A DNA stretch of 64,000 nucleotides from SG8-30 sp963715485 (GCA_963715485.1 OY970244.1:2046001-2110000); one strand, 5' to 3'; positions 8,655 to 17,220 are shown, numbered from the stretch's first letter. Notes: generated by a model from the sequence alone, not told the origin. Numbers and translations: made by a program.

Positions 8655-9376
8655 GGCTCGATCTCCTCGGGTGCAATCCGGCCTTCAATCAAAGCCTTGC
8701 CGCTGACCGCAGCGGCTAGACCCAACCCAGCCAGCGCCTCGAGGTCTGCGGCGTCGCGGACCCCACCAGACGCCTGCCAGGCGATCGAAGGGAACCGCGT
8801 CATCGCTTCCTGGTAGAGGGGTAGGTTCGGGCCAGCGAGGGCCCCATCGCGGCTGACGTCCGTGCACAGGACGTGCTGCAGTCCGGCGTCCTCGTAGCGA
8901 CTGACCATGTCCCACAGGGACAGGGCGGATTGCTCGCGCCAGCCATGCGTGGCGACCCTTGGGATGCCCGATTCATCGATGCGCACGTCGAGGGCCAGTA
9001 CCAGCCGATCCGCTCCGAACTCCTGGAACCATTCCATGGTTTCATCCGGATTGGCGACCGCAACACTGCCTATCACCGCGCGTTCCACGCCTGTTTGCAA
9101 CAATGACTCGACGCTGTGCGAGGAACGGAGTCCGCCGCCCGATTGCAGCCTGGCCGAGCCAAGTGCCGCAAGCGCGGCGATGATGGGTCGGTTTCCCGCC
9201 TGCCCATCGCGGGCGCCGTCGAGGTCTACGATATGGATGCGTCGCGCGCCGGCTCGCACATAGCGGTTCAGGAGTGCCTCCGGACTCAACTCGTACCGGG
9301 TCTCGGCGTCGAAGTTACCCTGAAGCAGGCGTACCACCCGGCCGCCCCTGAGGTCGATGGCAGGAATGAGTTCCAT
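8636..9376 (-). CDS. hisA: ProFAR isomerase (HisA)
   Basis: A 246-residue TIM-barrel isomerase converting ProFAR to PRFAR, step 4 of histidine synthesis. Catalytic Asp8 (PAIDLRGG) and a second Asp in LVLALDVR at the paired position are visible, as is the C-terminal phosphate-binding half. ATG 9376 overlaps the last base of the hisH stop (TGATG); the in-frame TTG one codon earlier is less likely. Confidence 0.95.
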   Translation of the reverse strand: MELIPAIDLRGGRVVRLLQGNFDAETRYELSPEALLNRYVRAGARRIHIVDLDGARDGQAGNRPIIAALAALGSARLQSGGGLRSSHSVESLLQTGVERAVIGSVAVANPDETMEWFQEFGADRLVLALDVRIDESGIPRVATHGWREQSALSLWDMVSRYEDAGLQHVLCTDVSRDGALAGPNLPLYQEAMTRFPSIAWQASGGVRDAADLEALAGLGLAAAVSGKALIEGRIAPEEIEPFLPGA

Positions 9377-9972
9377 CAAGCAGCTTCCAGGAAGTTTTGC
9401 AGGATGCGTGAGCCTGTCTTGCCGGAACGCTCAGGGTGAAACTGGGTGGCGTGGAAATTTCCGCGGCTGACGGCTGCTGCAAAGGTGCCGCCGTAGTCGC
9501 ATTGGGCGATGGTTTCCGGGCCAACCGGTAACGCGTAGCTGTGCACGAAGTATGCGTACTCGCCGCTCGCAACCCCGTGCAGCAACGGCGATTCCACCGC
9601 GACCTCGAGCTGGTTCCAGCCCATGTGGGGAACCGGACGGTCGGGTGCCGCTGCGAACCGCCTGGCGGTGCCCGCCAGGACGCCCAGGCAGGTTGCAGGG
9701 CCTTCTTCGCTCGACTCGAACAGCAGCTGCATGCCGAGGCAGATGCCAAGTACCGGTTGCGTCAGGGCGGGGATCACCTGTGCGAGGCCGTGTTCGGCCA
9801 GCCGCCCCATCGCGTCTGCAGCGGCGCCGACGCCGGGAAGTATCACGCGGGAAGCGGAGCTGATGACCCGCGGGTCCCGCGTAAGGCTGGCTTCGCAACC
9901 CAGCCGCCTGAGCGCGAATACAAGCGAGGCGATGTTGGCGCCGCCGCTGTCGATGATGGCCACGTCGCTCAC
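9376..9972 (-). CDS. hisH: Imidazole glycerol phosphate synthase, glutaminase subunit
   Basis: A 198-residue class-I glutamine amidotransferase that feeds ammonia to HisF. The nucleophile Cys lies in GICLGMQLLF and the His/Glu pair in QFHPERSG. Start GTG 9972 overlaps the hisB stop by 4 bp. The N-terminal segment reads IIDSGGANIAS, where many homologues have D-Y-G-x-G-N. Confidence 0.93.
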   Translation of the reverse strand: MSDVAIIDSGGANIASLVFALRRLGCEASLTRDPRVISSASRVILPGVGAAADAMGRLAEHGLAQVIPALTQPVLGICLGMQLLFESSEEGPATCLGVLAGTARRFAAAPDRPVPHMGWNQLEVAVESPLLHGVASGEYAYFVHSYALPVGPETIAQCDYGGTFAAAVSRGNFHATQFHPERSGKTGSRILQNFLEAA

Positions 9973-11051
9973 AGCACACCCTTGCTGCTAGGTAGCTCGC
10001 TACCCTCGATTCGAATGGCTTGCCTGAGCGCGCGTCCGGTGGCCTTGAAACAGGCTTCGATCATGTGATGTGTGTTCTCGCCCCTGACTGAAATATGGAT
10101 TGCGGCGCCAAGTGACTCGCCCAGCGAGCGGAAAAAGTGCGGCACCAGCTCGGTCGGCAGTTCACCGACGCGCTCGCGGCCGAACTTGCCCTCGAATACT
10201 GCGAACGGGCGACCGGACAGATCAATTGCAACCCGCGCCTCGGATTCGTCCATCGGAAGCAGGAACCCGAATCGTGCGATACCTCGCTTGTCGCCGAGCG
10301 CTTCGCGCAGCGCCTGGCCCAGCGCCAGCGCGCAGTCCTCCACCGTGTGATGCTCGTCGACCTCCAGGTCGCCGCGGCAGCCGAGCTGCAACGAGAAACC
10401 GCCATGGCGGGCGATCTGCTCGAGCATGTGATCGAAGAAGCCCAGCCCCGTGGATATCGAGATCGGCGACTCGGCCCCGAGATCGATCACGACCTCGATC
10501 TCGGTTTCCTTTGTCCTCCGGGATACGCGCGCCTGGCGCAATGGCGCCTGCGTCAGGCAGCGCGTGGCCGCGACCCAGCTGTGGTCCGGGCCGCCGTCCT
10601 TCAGTATCCGTATGGCGCCAATTCCCAGGTTTCGCGCCAGAGCCAGGTCGGTTTCACGATCTCCGACAACATAGCTGCGTCCCGGGTCCATCGGCGCACG
10701 CGCCAGATAGTCGTCGACCAGCCTGGTCGCTGGCTTGCGGCAATCACAACCATCCGCGGGAAAGTGAGGGCACACCAGCACCGCGTCAAACCGGATGCCC
10801 TGCGACTCGAACAGCTGCATCATCAATTCGTGCGGTCCGTCAAAGTGATCCTGCGGAAAGCCTGCAGTGCCCAGTCCGTCCTGGTTACTGATCATGACGA
10901 GCCGGAAACCGGCATGCTGCAGCGCCAGCAGCGCCGGTACCACGCCGGGCATGAAACGTAGCTTGGCAAAGGAATCGACCTGCTCATCGGCCGGTTCCTC
11001 GATCAAGGTTCCATCGCGGTCGATGAACAGGGTCGGTGTGGCGATGTTCAT
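9969..11051 (-). CDS. hisB: Histidinol-phosphatase / imidazoleglycerol-phosphate dehydratase
   Basis: A 360-residue bifunctional protein for two histidine steps. Residues 1 to about 165 are a HAD phosphatase with the DRDGT motif (Asp11, Asp13) and zinc-loop residues in CPHFPADGCDC. Residues about 170-360 are the dehydratase with the metal-binding DHMLEQIARHGG and DEHHTVEDCALALG repeats. This fusion is typical of gammaproteobacteria. The ATG start overlaps the hisC stop by 4 bp. Confidence 0.95.
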   Translation of the reverse strand: MNIATPTLFIDRDGTLIEEPADEQVDSFAKLRFMPGVVPALLALQHAGFRLVMISNQDGLGTAGFPQDHFDGPHELMMQLFESQGIRFDAVLVCPHFPADGCDCRKPATRLVDDYLARAPMDPGRSYVVGDRETDLALARNLGIGAIRILKDGGPDHSWVAATRCLTQAPLRQARVSRRTKETEIEVVIDLGAESPISISTGLGFFDHMLEQIARHGGFSLQLGCRGDLEVDEHHTVEDCALALGQALREALGDKRGIARFGFLLPMDESEARVAIDLSGRPFAVFEGKFGRERVGELPTELVPHFFRSLGESLGAAIHISVRGENTHHMIEACFKATGRALRQAIRIEGSELPSSKGVL

Positions 11052-12109
11052 GCAGCCTCCAGGCTGGCGACCAGCCGATCGTTCTCCTCGGGTGTACCAA
11101 CGGTTACCCGCAGGCAGTTGCCCAGACCGGCCTGGGACCTCACATCCCGGACCAGCAGCCCGCCGCGGATGCCAGCATCGAGCAGGCGCCCGGCATCGCG
11201 GCTGCTGATGAGCAGGAAATTGGTTTCGCTGGGCCAGACCTTGCTGACCAGCGGTACCCGGGTGAGTTGCGCGAACAGCCTGGCGCGCTCGGCCTTGATC
11301 CGCTCGACCTGGCGGCGCGCCTCCGCCAGCCTCTCCGGTGCCAGCGCGTCGAGTACTGCCTCGATGGTCTGGACCGTCACGGCGTAGGGCGGGATCAAAC
11401 GTCGCAGCAGCCCGGTCACGTCCGGCGATGCCAATACCGCGCCACAGCGCGCACCGGCCATTCCATAGGCCTTCGACAGCGTGCGCAGGATCGCCAGGTT
11501 GGCGTGGCGGTCGAGCAGGGGAGTCATGCTGCCGCCCTCGGCGAACTCGACGTAGGCTTCGTCAAGTATCACCAGCGCACGGTCGGCCAGGGCAACGGCA
11601 ATTCGCTCGACGTCATCCGGATGCACCACATTGCCAGTCGGGTTATTGGGAGAACAGAGGAAGACCAGCCTGGTCGCCGGGGTGCAGGCGGCAATTACAG
11701 CGTCGACGTCCAGCGCAAAGGACGCGCTGTCCCGCAGCGGCACCTCGACGATTCCGGCCCCCTGTACCGCGGCGGCAAAGCGGTACATGGCAAAGGTCGG
11801 CGGGCAGACCAGGACGTCGTTGCTGCCAGCCGAGCAAAATGCGCGGACCAGGAGGTCTATGCCCTCGTCGCTGCCGCGACCCACCGTCACCTGCGCGGGG
11901 TCTACGCCGTACAGTGACGCCAGGCCGGCGGTCAACGCCGAGGATTGCGGCTCCGGATAGCGGTTCAGGCCCGCGCGGGTCGGGTCAGCCGCCTGGCGCC
12001 AAGGGTTTTCGTTGGCGTGCAACCGCACCAGCGACGGATCCCAGCGAGCTGGCGAGTAAGGCGCGAGCGCAAGGATCTCCGGGCGCGCAAGGTGCAGGAC
12101 GCCGCTCAT
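11048..12109 (-). CDS. hisC: Histidinol-phosphate aminotransferase
   Basis: A 353-residue fold-I PLP aminotransferase that converts imidazole-acetol phosphate and glutamate to histidinol phosphate. Seen are the N-terminal LHANENPW substrate motif, SPNNPTGN, DEAYVEF and the PLP lysine in LRTLSKAYGMAG. Its 5' end overlaps the hisD stop by 4 bp. Confidence 0.94.
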   Translation of the reverse strand: MSGVLHLARPEILALAPYSPARWDPSLVRLHANENPWRQAADPTRAGLNRYPEPQSSALTAGLASLYGVDPAQVTVGRGSDEGIDLLVRAFCSAGSNDVLVCPPTFAMYRFAAAVQGAGIVEVPLRDSASFALDVDAVIAACTPATRLVFLCSPNNPTGNVVHPDDVERIAVALADRALVILDEAYVEFAEGGSMTPLLDRHANLAILRTLSKAYGMAGARCGAVLASPDVTGLLRRLIPPYAVTVQTIEAVLDALAPERLAEARRQVERIKAERARLFAQLTRVPLVSKVWPSETNFLLISSRDAGRLLDAGIRGGLLVRDVRSQAGLGNCLRVTVGTPEENDRLVASLEAA

Positions 12110-13431
12110 TCATCCTCCCGCGGCAGCCGCGCGAGCCGCACCGTCACCGCGTTGGCATGCGCGTCGAGGCCCTCGAGCATCGCCAGCGTCTGGGCGACTG
12201 GTCCCAGACCGGCAATACCCTGCGGTGTCAGTTCCTGCACCGTGATCTGTCTGGTGAAGTCGGCAAGGGACAGGCCGCTGAACGCCCGCGCATATCCGTA
12301 GGTGGGCAGCACATGGTTGGTGCCGCTGCAATAATCACCCATCGATTCCGGGGTCCAGGCGCCGAGAAACACGGAGCCGGCATGGCGGACCTTCGGAAGC
12401 CATTCGCGCGGCCGCTCGGTTTCAATGATGAGGTGTTCGGGAGCGTACTGATTGGCGACGTCCAGCGCCGTATCGAGGCAATTCACCAGGATGATGCGAC
12501 TGCCGGCCAGCGCCGCCCGGATCACATTGCCGCGCGAAAGTCGCGCCAGCTGGCGCTCGACCTCATGACTGACTGACTGGGCCAGATTCCGGGAATCGGT
12601 AACCAGCAGCACCTGGGCGTCGACGCTGTGTTCCGCCTGGGCAAGCAGGTCGGAGGCGACGAATTCGGGGTGCGCCGCATGGTCCGCGACCACGAGGACC
12701 TCGGACGGTCCGGCTGGCATGTCGTAGGCCGCCCCGTCCGGGTCCATTGCCACGAGCAACTTTGCCGCGGTGACCCAGGCGTTGCCGGGACCGAAAATCT
12801 TGTCGACCTTCGGCACAGTTTCCGTGCCGTAGGCCATGGCCGCCACGGCCTGCGCGCCGCCTAGCTTGAAGATGTCGGTGACCCCGCAGGCCCGCGCCGT
12901 ATAGAGAACGCCCGGGTCGGCCTTGCCGTCTCTCCGGGGCGGCGTGCAGAGGACGCGGCGCTCGCAACCGGCGATCTGCGCCGGCACCCCGATCATCAGC
13001 GCAGTGGAGGGCAGCGGCGCCGTGCCAGCAGGCACGTACATGCCGATGGCCTCGAGCGGAACCGTAATGCGCTCGCAGACAACGCCCGGTGCGGTCTCCA
13101 CCCGGATTGGTTGCTGCACCTGGGCTTCGTGGAACGCTCGTACCGTGCCGATCGCAATCTCGATGGCACGCTTTTCGTTTGGGGAGAGGGCCGTCGCCGC
13201 AGCGTTTATCTCATCCTCGCCGACCTTGAGTTCCGTCAGGCGCACCCGGTCGTGTTCCGCCGTCAAATCCAGTAGCGCCCGGTCGCCACCGTTGCGAACG
13301 CGATTGACGATAGCCCGCGCGCCGGCCATGGTCTCGTCCTGGTCGCGTTGCGCCGGCCGGCGCAGCAGGGCAATCCGACCGGCCGGATCGAGGCGGGACC
13401 AATCGTGAATCCGCAATGACGAACTGCTCAT
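12106..13431 (-). CDS. hisD: Histidinol dehydrogenase
   Basis: A 441-residue zinc-dependent, NAD-linked enzyme that performs the final two oxidations of histidine synthesis. Motifs seen include IPVPAGTAPLPST-like (VPAGTAPLPSTALMIG), KVDKIFGPGNAWV, DMPAGPSEVLVVAD, AEHSVDAQ and SGTNHVLPTYGYAR. ATG 13431 overlaps the hisG stop by 4 bp; the frame stays open 31 codons further upstream, but that part lies inside hisG and is not conserved. Confidence 0.95.
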   Translation of the reverse strand: MSSSSLRIHDWSRLDPAGRIALLRRPAQRDQDETMAGARAIVNRVRNGGDRALLDLTAEHDRVRLTELKVGEDEINAAATALSPNEKRAIEIAIGTVRAFHEAQVQQPIRVETAPGVVCERITVPLEAIGMYVPAGTAPLPSTALMIGVPAQIAGCERRVLCTPPRRDGKADPGVLYTARACGVTDIFKLGGAQAVAAMAYGTETVPKVDKIFGPGNAWVTAAKLLVAMDPDGAAYDMPAGPSEVLVVADHAAHPEFVASDLLAQAEHSVDAQVLLVTDSRNLAQSVSHEVERQLARLSRGNVIRAALAGSRIILVNCLDTALDVANQYAPEHLIIETERPREWLPKVRHAGSVFLGAWTPESMGDYCSGTNHVLPTYGYARAFSGLSLADFTRQITVQELTPQGIAGLGPVAQTLAMLEGLDAHANAVTVRLARLPREDE

Positions 13432-14327
13432 GCCAGCATCTTCTCCACCGGTAGCACGAGAATGGCGGAAGCGCCCGCGGCCTTGAGGCTCTCCAGGGTC
13501 TCCCAGAATACGTACTCGCGGCAAACCGCGTGCACCGCCACCTTTTCGTCGGTGCCTTCCAGCGGGACTATCGTCGGATGCTCGCTGCCCGGCAGCAGGT
13601 CCACGATGAGCGGCAGCGCCGAGCGCGGCGCGTGCAGCATTATGTACTTGCTCTCCTTGACCTGCTGCACGCCGTCCATGCGCTTGAGCAGCTTGTTCAT
13701 CCAGTCGAGCTTCTCCGCTGCCACTGGCACCGGGGTTCGAATCAACACGGCCTGACTTTCCATCACCGTCTCGACTTCCGTCAGGTGATTGGCCGCCAGC
13801 GTGCTGCCGGTCGAGACCAGGTCGCAGATCACATCAGCGCGTCCCAGGCGGGGCGCAATTTCCACCGCACCGGACAGGGTTACCACCTCTGCACGGAGGC
13901 CACGCGCTGCCAGCCAGGCGGCTACGATGTTCGGGTAGGTCGTGGCGATTCGCAGCCCCTCAAGCGAGCCAGTACCCTCGTAGGAGTGCCCCTCAGGCAC
14001 CGCAATGCTCAGTCGACAGCGGCCATAGTCGAGCGTCATGACCTGCTCGAACAACGGGTCCACGCCGCGCGCCAGGAAGGCGAGTCGCTTTTCCTCCACC
14101 ACGTTGAGCCCGACGATGCCGAGGTCGCAGACATCCTCCTGCACCAGGTCCGGGATGTCATCGTCCCTGACAAGGAGCACGTCCAGCGGCATGTTCTCGC
14201 CGAAGCAGACCAGTTGGTCCTTGGCGCGACTGTATTTCAAGCCGCAACGGCCGAGAAGGTCGAGCGAGTTGTCGGTCAGTCGCCCCGATTTCTGGACCGC
14301 CAGTTTCAGGCGATGCATCTGTTCCAT
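13428..14327 (-). CDS. hisG: ATP phosphoribosyltransferase, long form
   Basis: A 299-residue first enzyme of histidine synthesis (ATP + PRPP). The length and the C-terminal third (after about residue 225) fit the long HisG_L form with an ACT-like regulatory domain, which is normally inhibited by histidine. KLAVQKSGRL at the N-terminus and DLVSTGSTLAANHL (PRPP site) are visible. ATG 14327 is 7 bp after the regulator's stop; upstream in-frame codons lie inside the preceding gene. Confidence 0.94.
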   Translation of the reverse strand: MEQMHRLKLAVQKSGRLTDNSLDLLGRCGLKYSRAKDQLVCFGENMPLDVLLVRDDDIPDLVQEDVCDLGIVGLNVVEEKRLAFLARGVDPLFEQVMTLDYGRCRLSIAVPEGHSYEGTGSLEGLRIATTYPNIVAAWLAARGLRAEVVTLSGAVEIAPRLGRADVICDLVSTGSTLAANHLTEVETVMESQAVLIRTPVPVAAEKLDWMNKLLKRMDGVQQVKESKYIMLHAPRSALPLIVDLLPGSEHPTIVPLEGTDEKVAVHAVCREYVFWETLESLKAAGASAILVLPVEKMLA

Positions 14328-14334
14328 GTTCAGT

Positions 14335-14652
14335 TCATCCTGGTCGCGAGCCGTGCAGGCGCTCGGCAGCCATCGCGTAGCCGCCATTGCCATTGGTCAG
14401 GTAGCGGGCGACGCGCCCGATGGTCGTTACGCTGACACCCGTCAGCTTCTGGATCTCGCGGTAGGCGAGGCCCCGCCCGAGCAGTTCGACGACTGCCCAA
14501 CGGTCGGACATGGCCTGCAGTTCGGCCGGGGTGCACAGGTCGCGGAAGAAGGCGCGCAGCTCGTCCGGCGACTGCAGTCCCAGGATAGCCGAGTACAGCG
14601 CGCGCTCGTGCAGAGCTTCCTGCCTGGGACTAAGCGAGCGGTGCAGTTTCAT
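14335..14652 (-). CDS. TrpR-family regulator (YerC/YecD type), probable his-operon repressor
   Basis: A 105-residue all-helical protein of the Trp-repressor superfamily with a helix-turn-helix at REIQKLTGVSVTTIGRVARYL, the equivalent of the TrpR reading head. As first gene of the his operon, 7 bp before hisG, it fits the TrpR-family histidine regulators (often named HisR) described by comparative genomics in other lineages. The co-effector (probably histidine) is inferred, not seen. Start ATG 14652 is preferred over an in-frame TTG five codons upstream. An AT-rich palindrome upstream is the likely autoregulatory operator. Confidence 0.85.
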   Translation of the reverse strand: MKLHRSLSPRQEALHERALYSAILGLQSPDELRAFFRDLCTPAELQAMSDRWAVVELLGRGLAYREIQKLTGVSVTTIGRVARYLTNGNGGYAMAAERLHGSRPG

Positions 14653-14671
14653 GATCTTCGGACCCAAACTA

Positions 14672-14701
14672 ATGTATTAATACGTTATTACACTAATACA
14701 T
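14672..14701 (-). promoter_or_regulatory. Candidate operator of the TrpR-like his regulator
   Basis: ATGTATTA (14672-14679) and TAATACAT (14694-14701) form a perfect 8-bp inverted repeat with centres 22 bp apart. Nested inside is the perfect 10-bp palindrome GTATTAATAC (14674-14683). The half-site GTATTA resembles the GTACTAG half-site of the E. coli trp operator. It is the only strongly AT-rich patch nearby and lies 20 bp before the regulator's ATG, where it would cover the his promoter. Confidence 0.6.
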
Positions 14702-14724
14702 CCAGCCGGGCCGGGCAAGCTCTC

Positions 14725-14752
14725 TTGACCGATTCCCGCGCCGCCCCATAGA
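14725..14752 (+). promoter_or_regulatory. Promoter for the riboswitch-metX-metB transcript
   Basis: TTGACC (14725-14730) and CATAGA (14747-14752) are spaced by 16 bp. The predicted transcription start (about 14760) falls exactly where the SAM riboswitch begins. The -10 match is modest. Confidence 0.5.
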
Positions 14753-14760
14753 CTTGCGCG

Positions 14761-14877
14761 GACTCATCGAGACCGGCCGAGGGACAAGGCCCTTTGACGT
14801 CGGGGCAACCGCCACACCCAAGCAGTGGGAAGGTGCCAACTCCTGCGGAGGGCCACGAGCCCGCCGAGAGATGGGTC
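14761..14877 (+). promoter_or_regulatory. SAM riboswitch aptamer (SAM-I / S-box type)
   Basis: The conserved S-box core is visible in order: CATCGAGA, GAGGGACAAGGCCC, TTGACGTCGGGGCAACC, AAGGTGCCAACTCCTGC and CCGAGAGATGGGT. The closing P1 helix pairs GACTCATC (14761-14768) with GATGGGTC (14870-14877), with one G-U pair. The element sits before metX-metB, as expected for methionine control by S-adenosylmethionine. Length (117 nt) and helix order fit the SAM-I family. Assigned by eye; a covariance-model search would settle the subtype. Confidence 0.9.
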
Positions 14878-14935
14878 GCCGCGCAAGCGGGCCGCATCGG
14901 GCCCGCCGTGAAGCCGGCAGCCCGCCTGAGGCGGA

Positions 14936-14974
14936 CTCTCCGCAGGAACCTCGTCGAGTGACAGGACAGGAGAG
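14936..14974 (+). promoter_or_regulatory. SD-sequestering arm of the SAM riboswitch
   Basis: CTCTCC (14936-14941) is perfectly complementary to GGAGAG (14969-14974), the ribosome site of metX. The same CTCTC can instead pair with GAGAG (14866-14870) beside P1. SAM binding would stabilise P1 and free CTCTCC to block translation. Two GC hairpins lie between (14887-14906 and 14922-14934) without a T-run, so translational rather than transcriptional control is inferred. Confidence 0.6.
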
Positions 14975-14978
14975 CCCG

Positions 14979-16043
14979 ATGATCCGCTATGCTGAGGCGC
15001 CCGGACGCGACGAGCGCCCCGTTTCGCAACCCGATGGCGGTTTGCCCACTATGACCTCAGAAATCCTGCAAGGCATCCTGCGGCTGCCGGCACCCTTTCC
15101 GCTGCATCACGGCGGCTCGCTCGAGGAGGTCCGGGTCGCCTGGCGCCTGGAGGGCGCTCGGGAAGGCCCGGTGGTCGTTGCCCTGGGGGGCATTTCGGCC
15201 CATCGCCGCATCTTCGGTACCGACAATCCGCGTGACGGCTGGTGGTCCGGGTTGGCGGGCCCCGGCCGGCCGCTCGACTCAAACCGATTCCGGTTGCTGG
15301 GCTTCGACTTCCTGGGCGGCAGTGGCGAGACGACTGGGCCTCTGCCCGCTGACCCCGTGTTTCCATCCGTGAGTTCCTACGACCAGGCCGACTTGCTCGC
15401 GGCGCTTTGTGACGAACTGGGAATCGGGCAGCTGCATGCCATCGCCGGTGCTTCCTACGGTGGCATGGTGGCGCTGGCATTTGCCGAGCGTTACCCGACC
15501 CGTGTAGCACGTCTGCTGGTCATCAGCGCGGCACACCGGACCAATCCGATGTCGACGGCCTGGAGATGCGTCGAGCGCGAGGCGGTCCGATTTGGCATTG
15601 CCCGCGGCGACGGGCCCGGTGGGTTGAGACTGGCCCGCGCGTTGGCCATGGCGACCTACCGGACCCGGAACGAGTTCGAGCAGCGCTTCAGTGGGGAACC
15701 CGGTCCCGAAGACGGGCGGATGGTCTTTCCCGTGGAACGCTACCTGTTCGCGCGTGGTGACGAGTACGCACGCCGTTATGCACCGGGGGCATTCATGTGC
15801 CTGTCGGAATCCATTGACCTGCACCGTATCGATCCGGAGGCCGTAAAGGTACCGACGACGCTCGTCGCCGTGGCGGAGGACCAGCTGGTCACGATCGATG
15901 ACATGCGTCAACTGGCCGGGAGCCTGGGCGGCCCACGGCGACTTTATGAAGTCCATTCGCTGTTCGGGCACGACGCATTTTTGAAGGAACGCAAGCAACT
16001 GGAGCCCGCGTTTGCCTGGGCCCTGGATGGAGACAACAGATGA
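14979..16043 (+). CDS. metX: Homoserine O-acyltransferase, MetX family (probably O-succinyltransferase)
   Basis: A 354-residue alpha/beta-hydrolase-fold acyltransferase that activates homoserine for methionine synthesis. The nucleophile Ser lies in GASYGGMVA, the Asp in VAVAEDQLVTIDD and the His in FGHDAFLKE. The N-terminal LGGISAHRR and GWWSGLAGPGRPLD motifs are characteristic of this subfamily. Succinyl- versus acetyl-CoA use is inferred from lineage and from the adjacent metB. ATG 14979 has a GGAGAG ribosome site; ATG 15051 is an alternative nearer the conserved start. The frame is open through the riboswitch, but that part is untranslated leader. Confidence 0.88.
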   Translation: MIRYAEAPGRDERPVSQPDGGLPTMTSEILQGILRLPAPFPLHHGGSLEEVRVAWRLEGAREGPVVVALGGISAHRRIFGTDNPRDGWWSGLAGPGRPLDSNRFRLLGFDFLGGSGETTGPLPADPVFPSVSSYDQADLLAALCDELGIGQLHAIAGASYGGMVALAFAERYPTRVARLLVISAAHRTNPMSTAWRCVEREAVRFGIARGDGPGGLRLARALAMATYRTRNEFEQRFSGEPGPEDGRMVFPVERYLFARGDEYARRYAPGAFMCLSESIDLHRIDPEAVKVPTTLVAVAEDQLVTIDDMRQLAGSLGGPRRLYEVHSLFGHDAFLKERKQLEPAFAWALDGDNR

Positions 16044-17200
16044 CCGATCGGCTGCGCCAGGAAACCAGGACCGTCAGGGCCGGACTCGAGAGCGATCGCG
16101 AGCACGGCGCGGTCGTGCCGCCCATCTACCTTTCATCCACCTTCACCTTCGCAGGTCTGAACGAACGACGAAAGTACGACTACTCACGCTCTGGCAATCC
16201 GACTCGTGATGCGCTGGCGGAAGCGCTCGCGGACCTCGAGGGAGGAGCCGGCGCAGTGATCACCGCTACCGGCATGGCTGCGGTAAGCCTCGTCCTGGTG
16301 CTGGCGAAGCCGGGCGAGCGGATCGTGGCGCCGCACGACTGCTATGGCGGCACCTATCGGCTGATGGCGGCCCTCAAGCGCACCGGGCGGGCCGAGGTGG
16401 ACTTCGTGGACATGTCCGATGCGACGGCGCTTGCCGAAGCGCTGTCCGCAAGGCCCCGCATCGTCTGGATCGAGACCCCCAGTAACCCGCTGCTCAGGAT
16501 CACGGACATTGCCGCGGTCAGCGCGGCTGCGCACGCAACCGGGGCGCTGGTCGCGGTGGACAACACGTTCCTGAGCCCCGGCTGGCAGCAACCCTTCAGC
16601 TTCGGCGCCGACATTGTCGTGCACTCGACCACGAAGTACATCAACGGTCACAGCGACGTCGTGGGCGGCGCGGTCATCGCCAGGGAAGAAGGCCTGCACG
16701 AGGAACTGGCGTGGTGGGGCAATTGCCTGGGAATCACCGGCAGCGCGTTTGACTCCTTTCTCGCGCTCAGGGGTCTTCGAACGCTGCATGTGCGTCTCAG
16801 GCAGCATGCCGAGAATGCCGCCGCCATTGCAGAGTTGCTGGCGCGGCACCCGGCCGTCTCACGGGTCTTTTATCCCGGCCTCGAAGCGCATCCCGGCCAC
16901 GTGCTGGCCGCGCGCCAGCAGACTGGATTCGGGGCGATCGTCAGCTTCGAGCTTGCTGGCGGCCTCCCGTCCGTAGCCAGGTTTCTCAAGGGAGTGGAAT
17001 GCTTCTCGCTGGCCGAATCGCTCGGCGGCGTGGAGAGCCTGCTGGCACACCCGGACACCATGACCCATGCGGCGATGGATCCCGCGGCACGGGCCACGGC
17101 CGGGATTACCGCGGGCTTGCTGCGGCTGTCGGTCGGCATCGAGGCGACGGCGGACCTCGTGGCTGATCTTGGTGCGGCACTGGATCGGGCGCAGGGCTGA
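16040..17200 (+). CDS. metB: Cystathionine gamma-synthase / O-succinylhomoserine sulfhydrylase family
   Basis: A 386-residue trans-sulfuration enzyme of the Cys/Met PLP family. The PLP lysine is in VHSTTKYINGHSD; YSRSGNPTRDALAEALADLEGG and the C-terminal SLGGVESLLAHP are family signatures. It would condense the MetX product with cysteine to cystathionine (or with sulfide to homocysteine). Its ATG overlaps the metX stop (ATGA), so the riboswitch controls both. It converges on leuB with a 20-bp gap. Confidence 0.9.
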   Translation: MTDRLRQETRTVRAGLESDREHGAVVPPIYLSSTFTFAGLNERRKYDYSRSGNPTRDALAEALADLEGGAGAVITATGMAAVSLVLVLAKPGERIVAPHDCYGGTYRLMAALKRTGRAEVDFVDMSDATALAEALSARPRIVWIETPSNPLLRITDIAAVSAAAHATGALVAVDNTFLSPGWQQPFSFGADIVVHSTTKYINGHSDVVGGAVIAREEGLHEELAWWGNCLGITGSAFDSFLALRGLRTLHVRLRQHAENAAAIAELLARHPAVSRVFYPGLEAHPGHVLAARQQTGFGAIVSFELAGGLPSVARFLKGVECFSLAESLGGVESLLAHPDTMTHAAMDPAARATAGITAGLLRLSVGIEATADLVADLGAALDRAQG

Positions 17201-17220
17201 CGCGAGACTGCGTCATGGGA

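Noticed and set aside
14653..14760. A histidine leader peptide/attenuator before the his operon
   Set aside because: I searched the minus strand upstream of the TrpR-like gene for a His-rich peptide and terminator and saw neither.
14754..14978. Translation of metX from the frame opening at 14754
   Set aside because: This stretch is the SAM riboswitch and its expression platform; conserved protein sequence begins after 14979.
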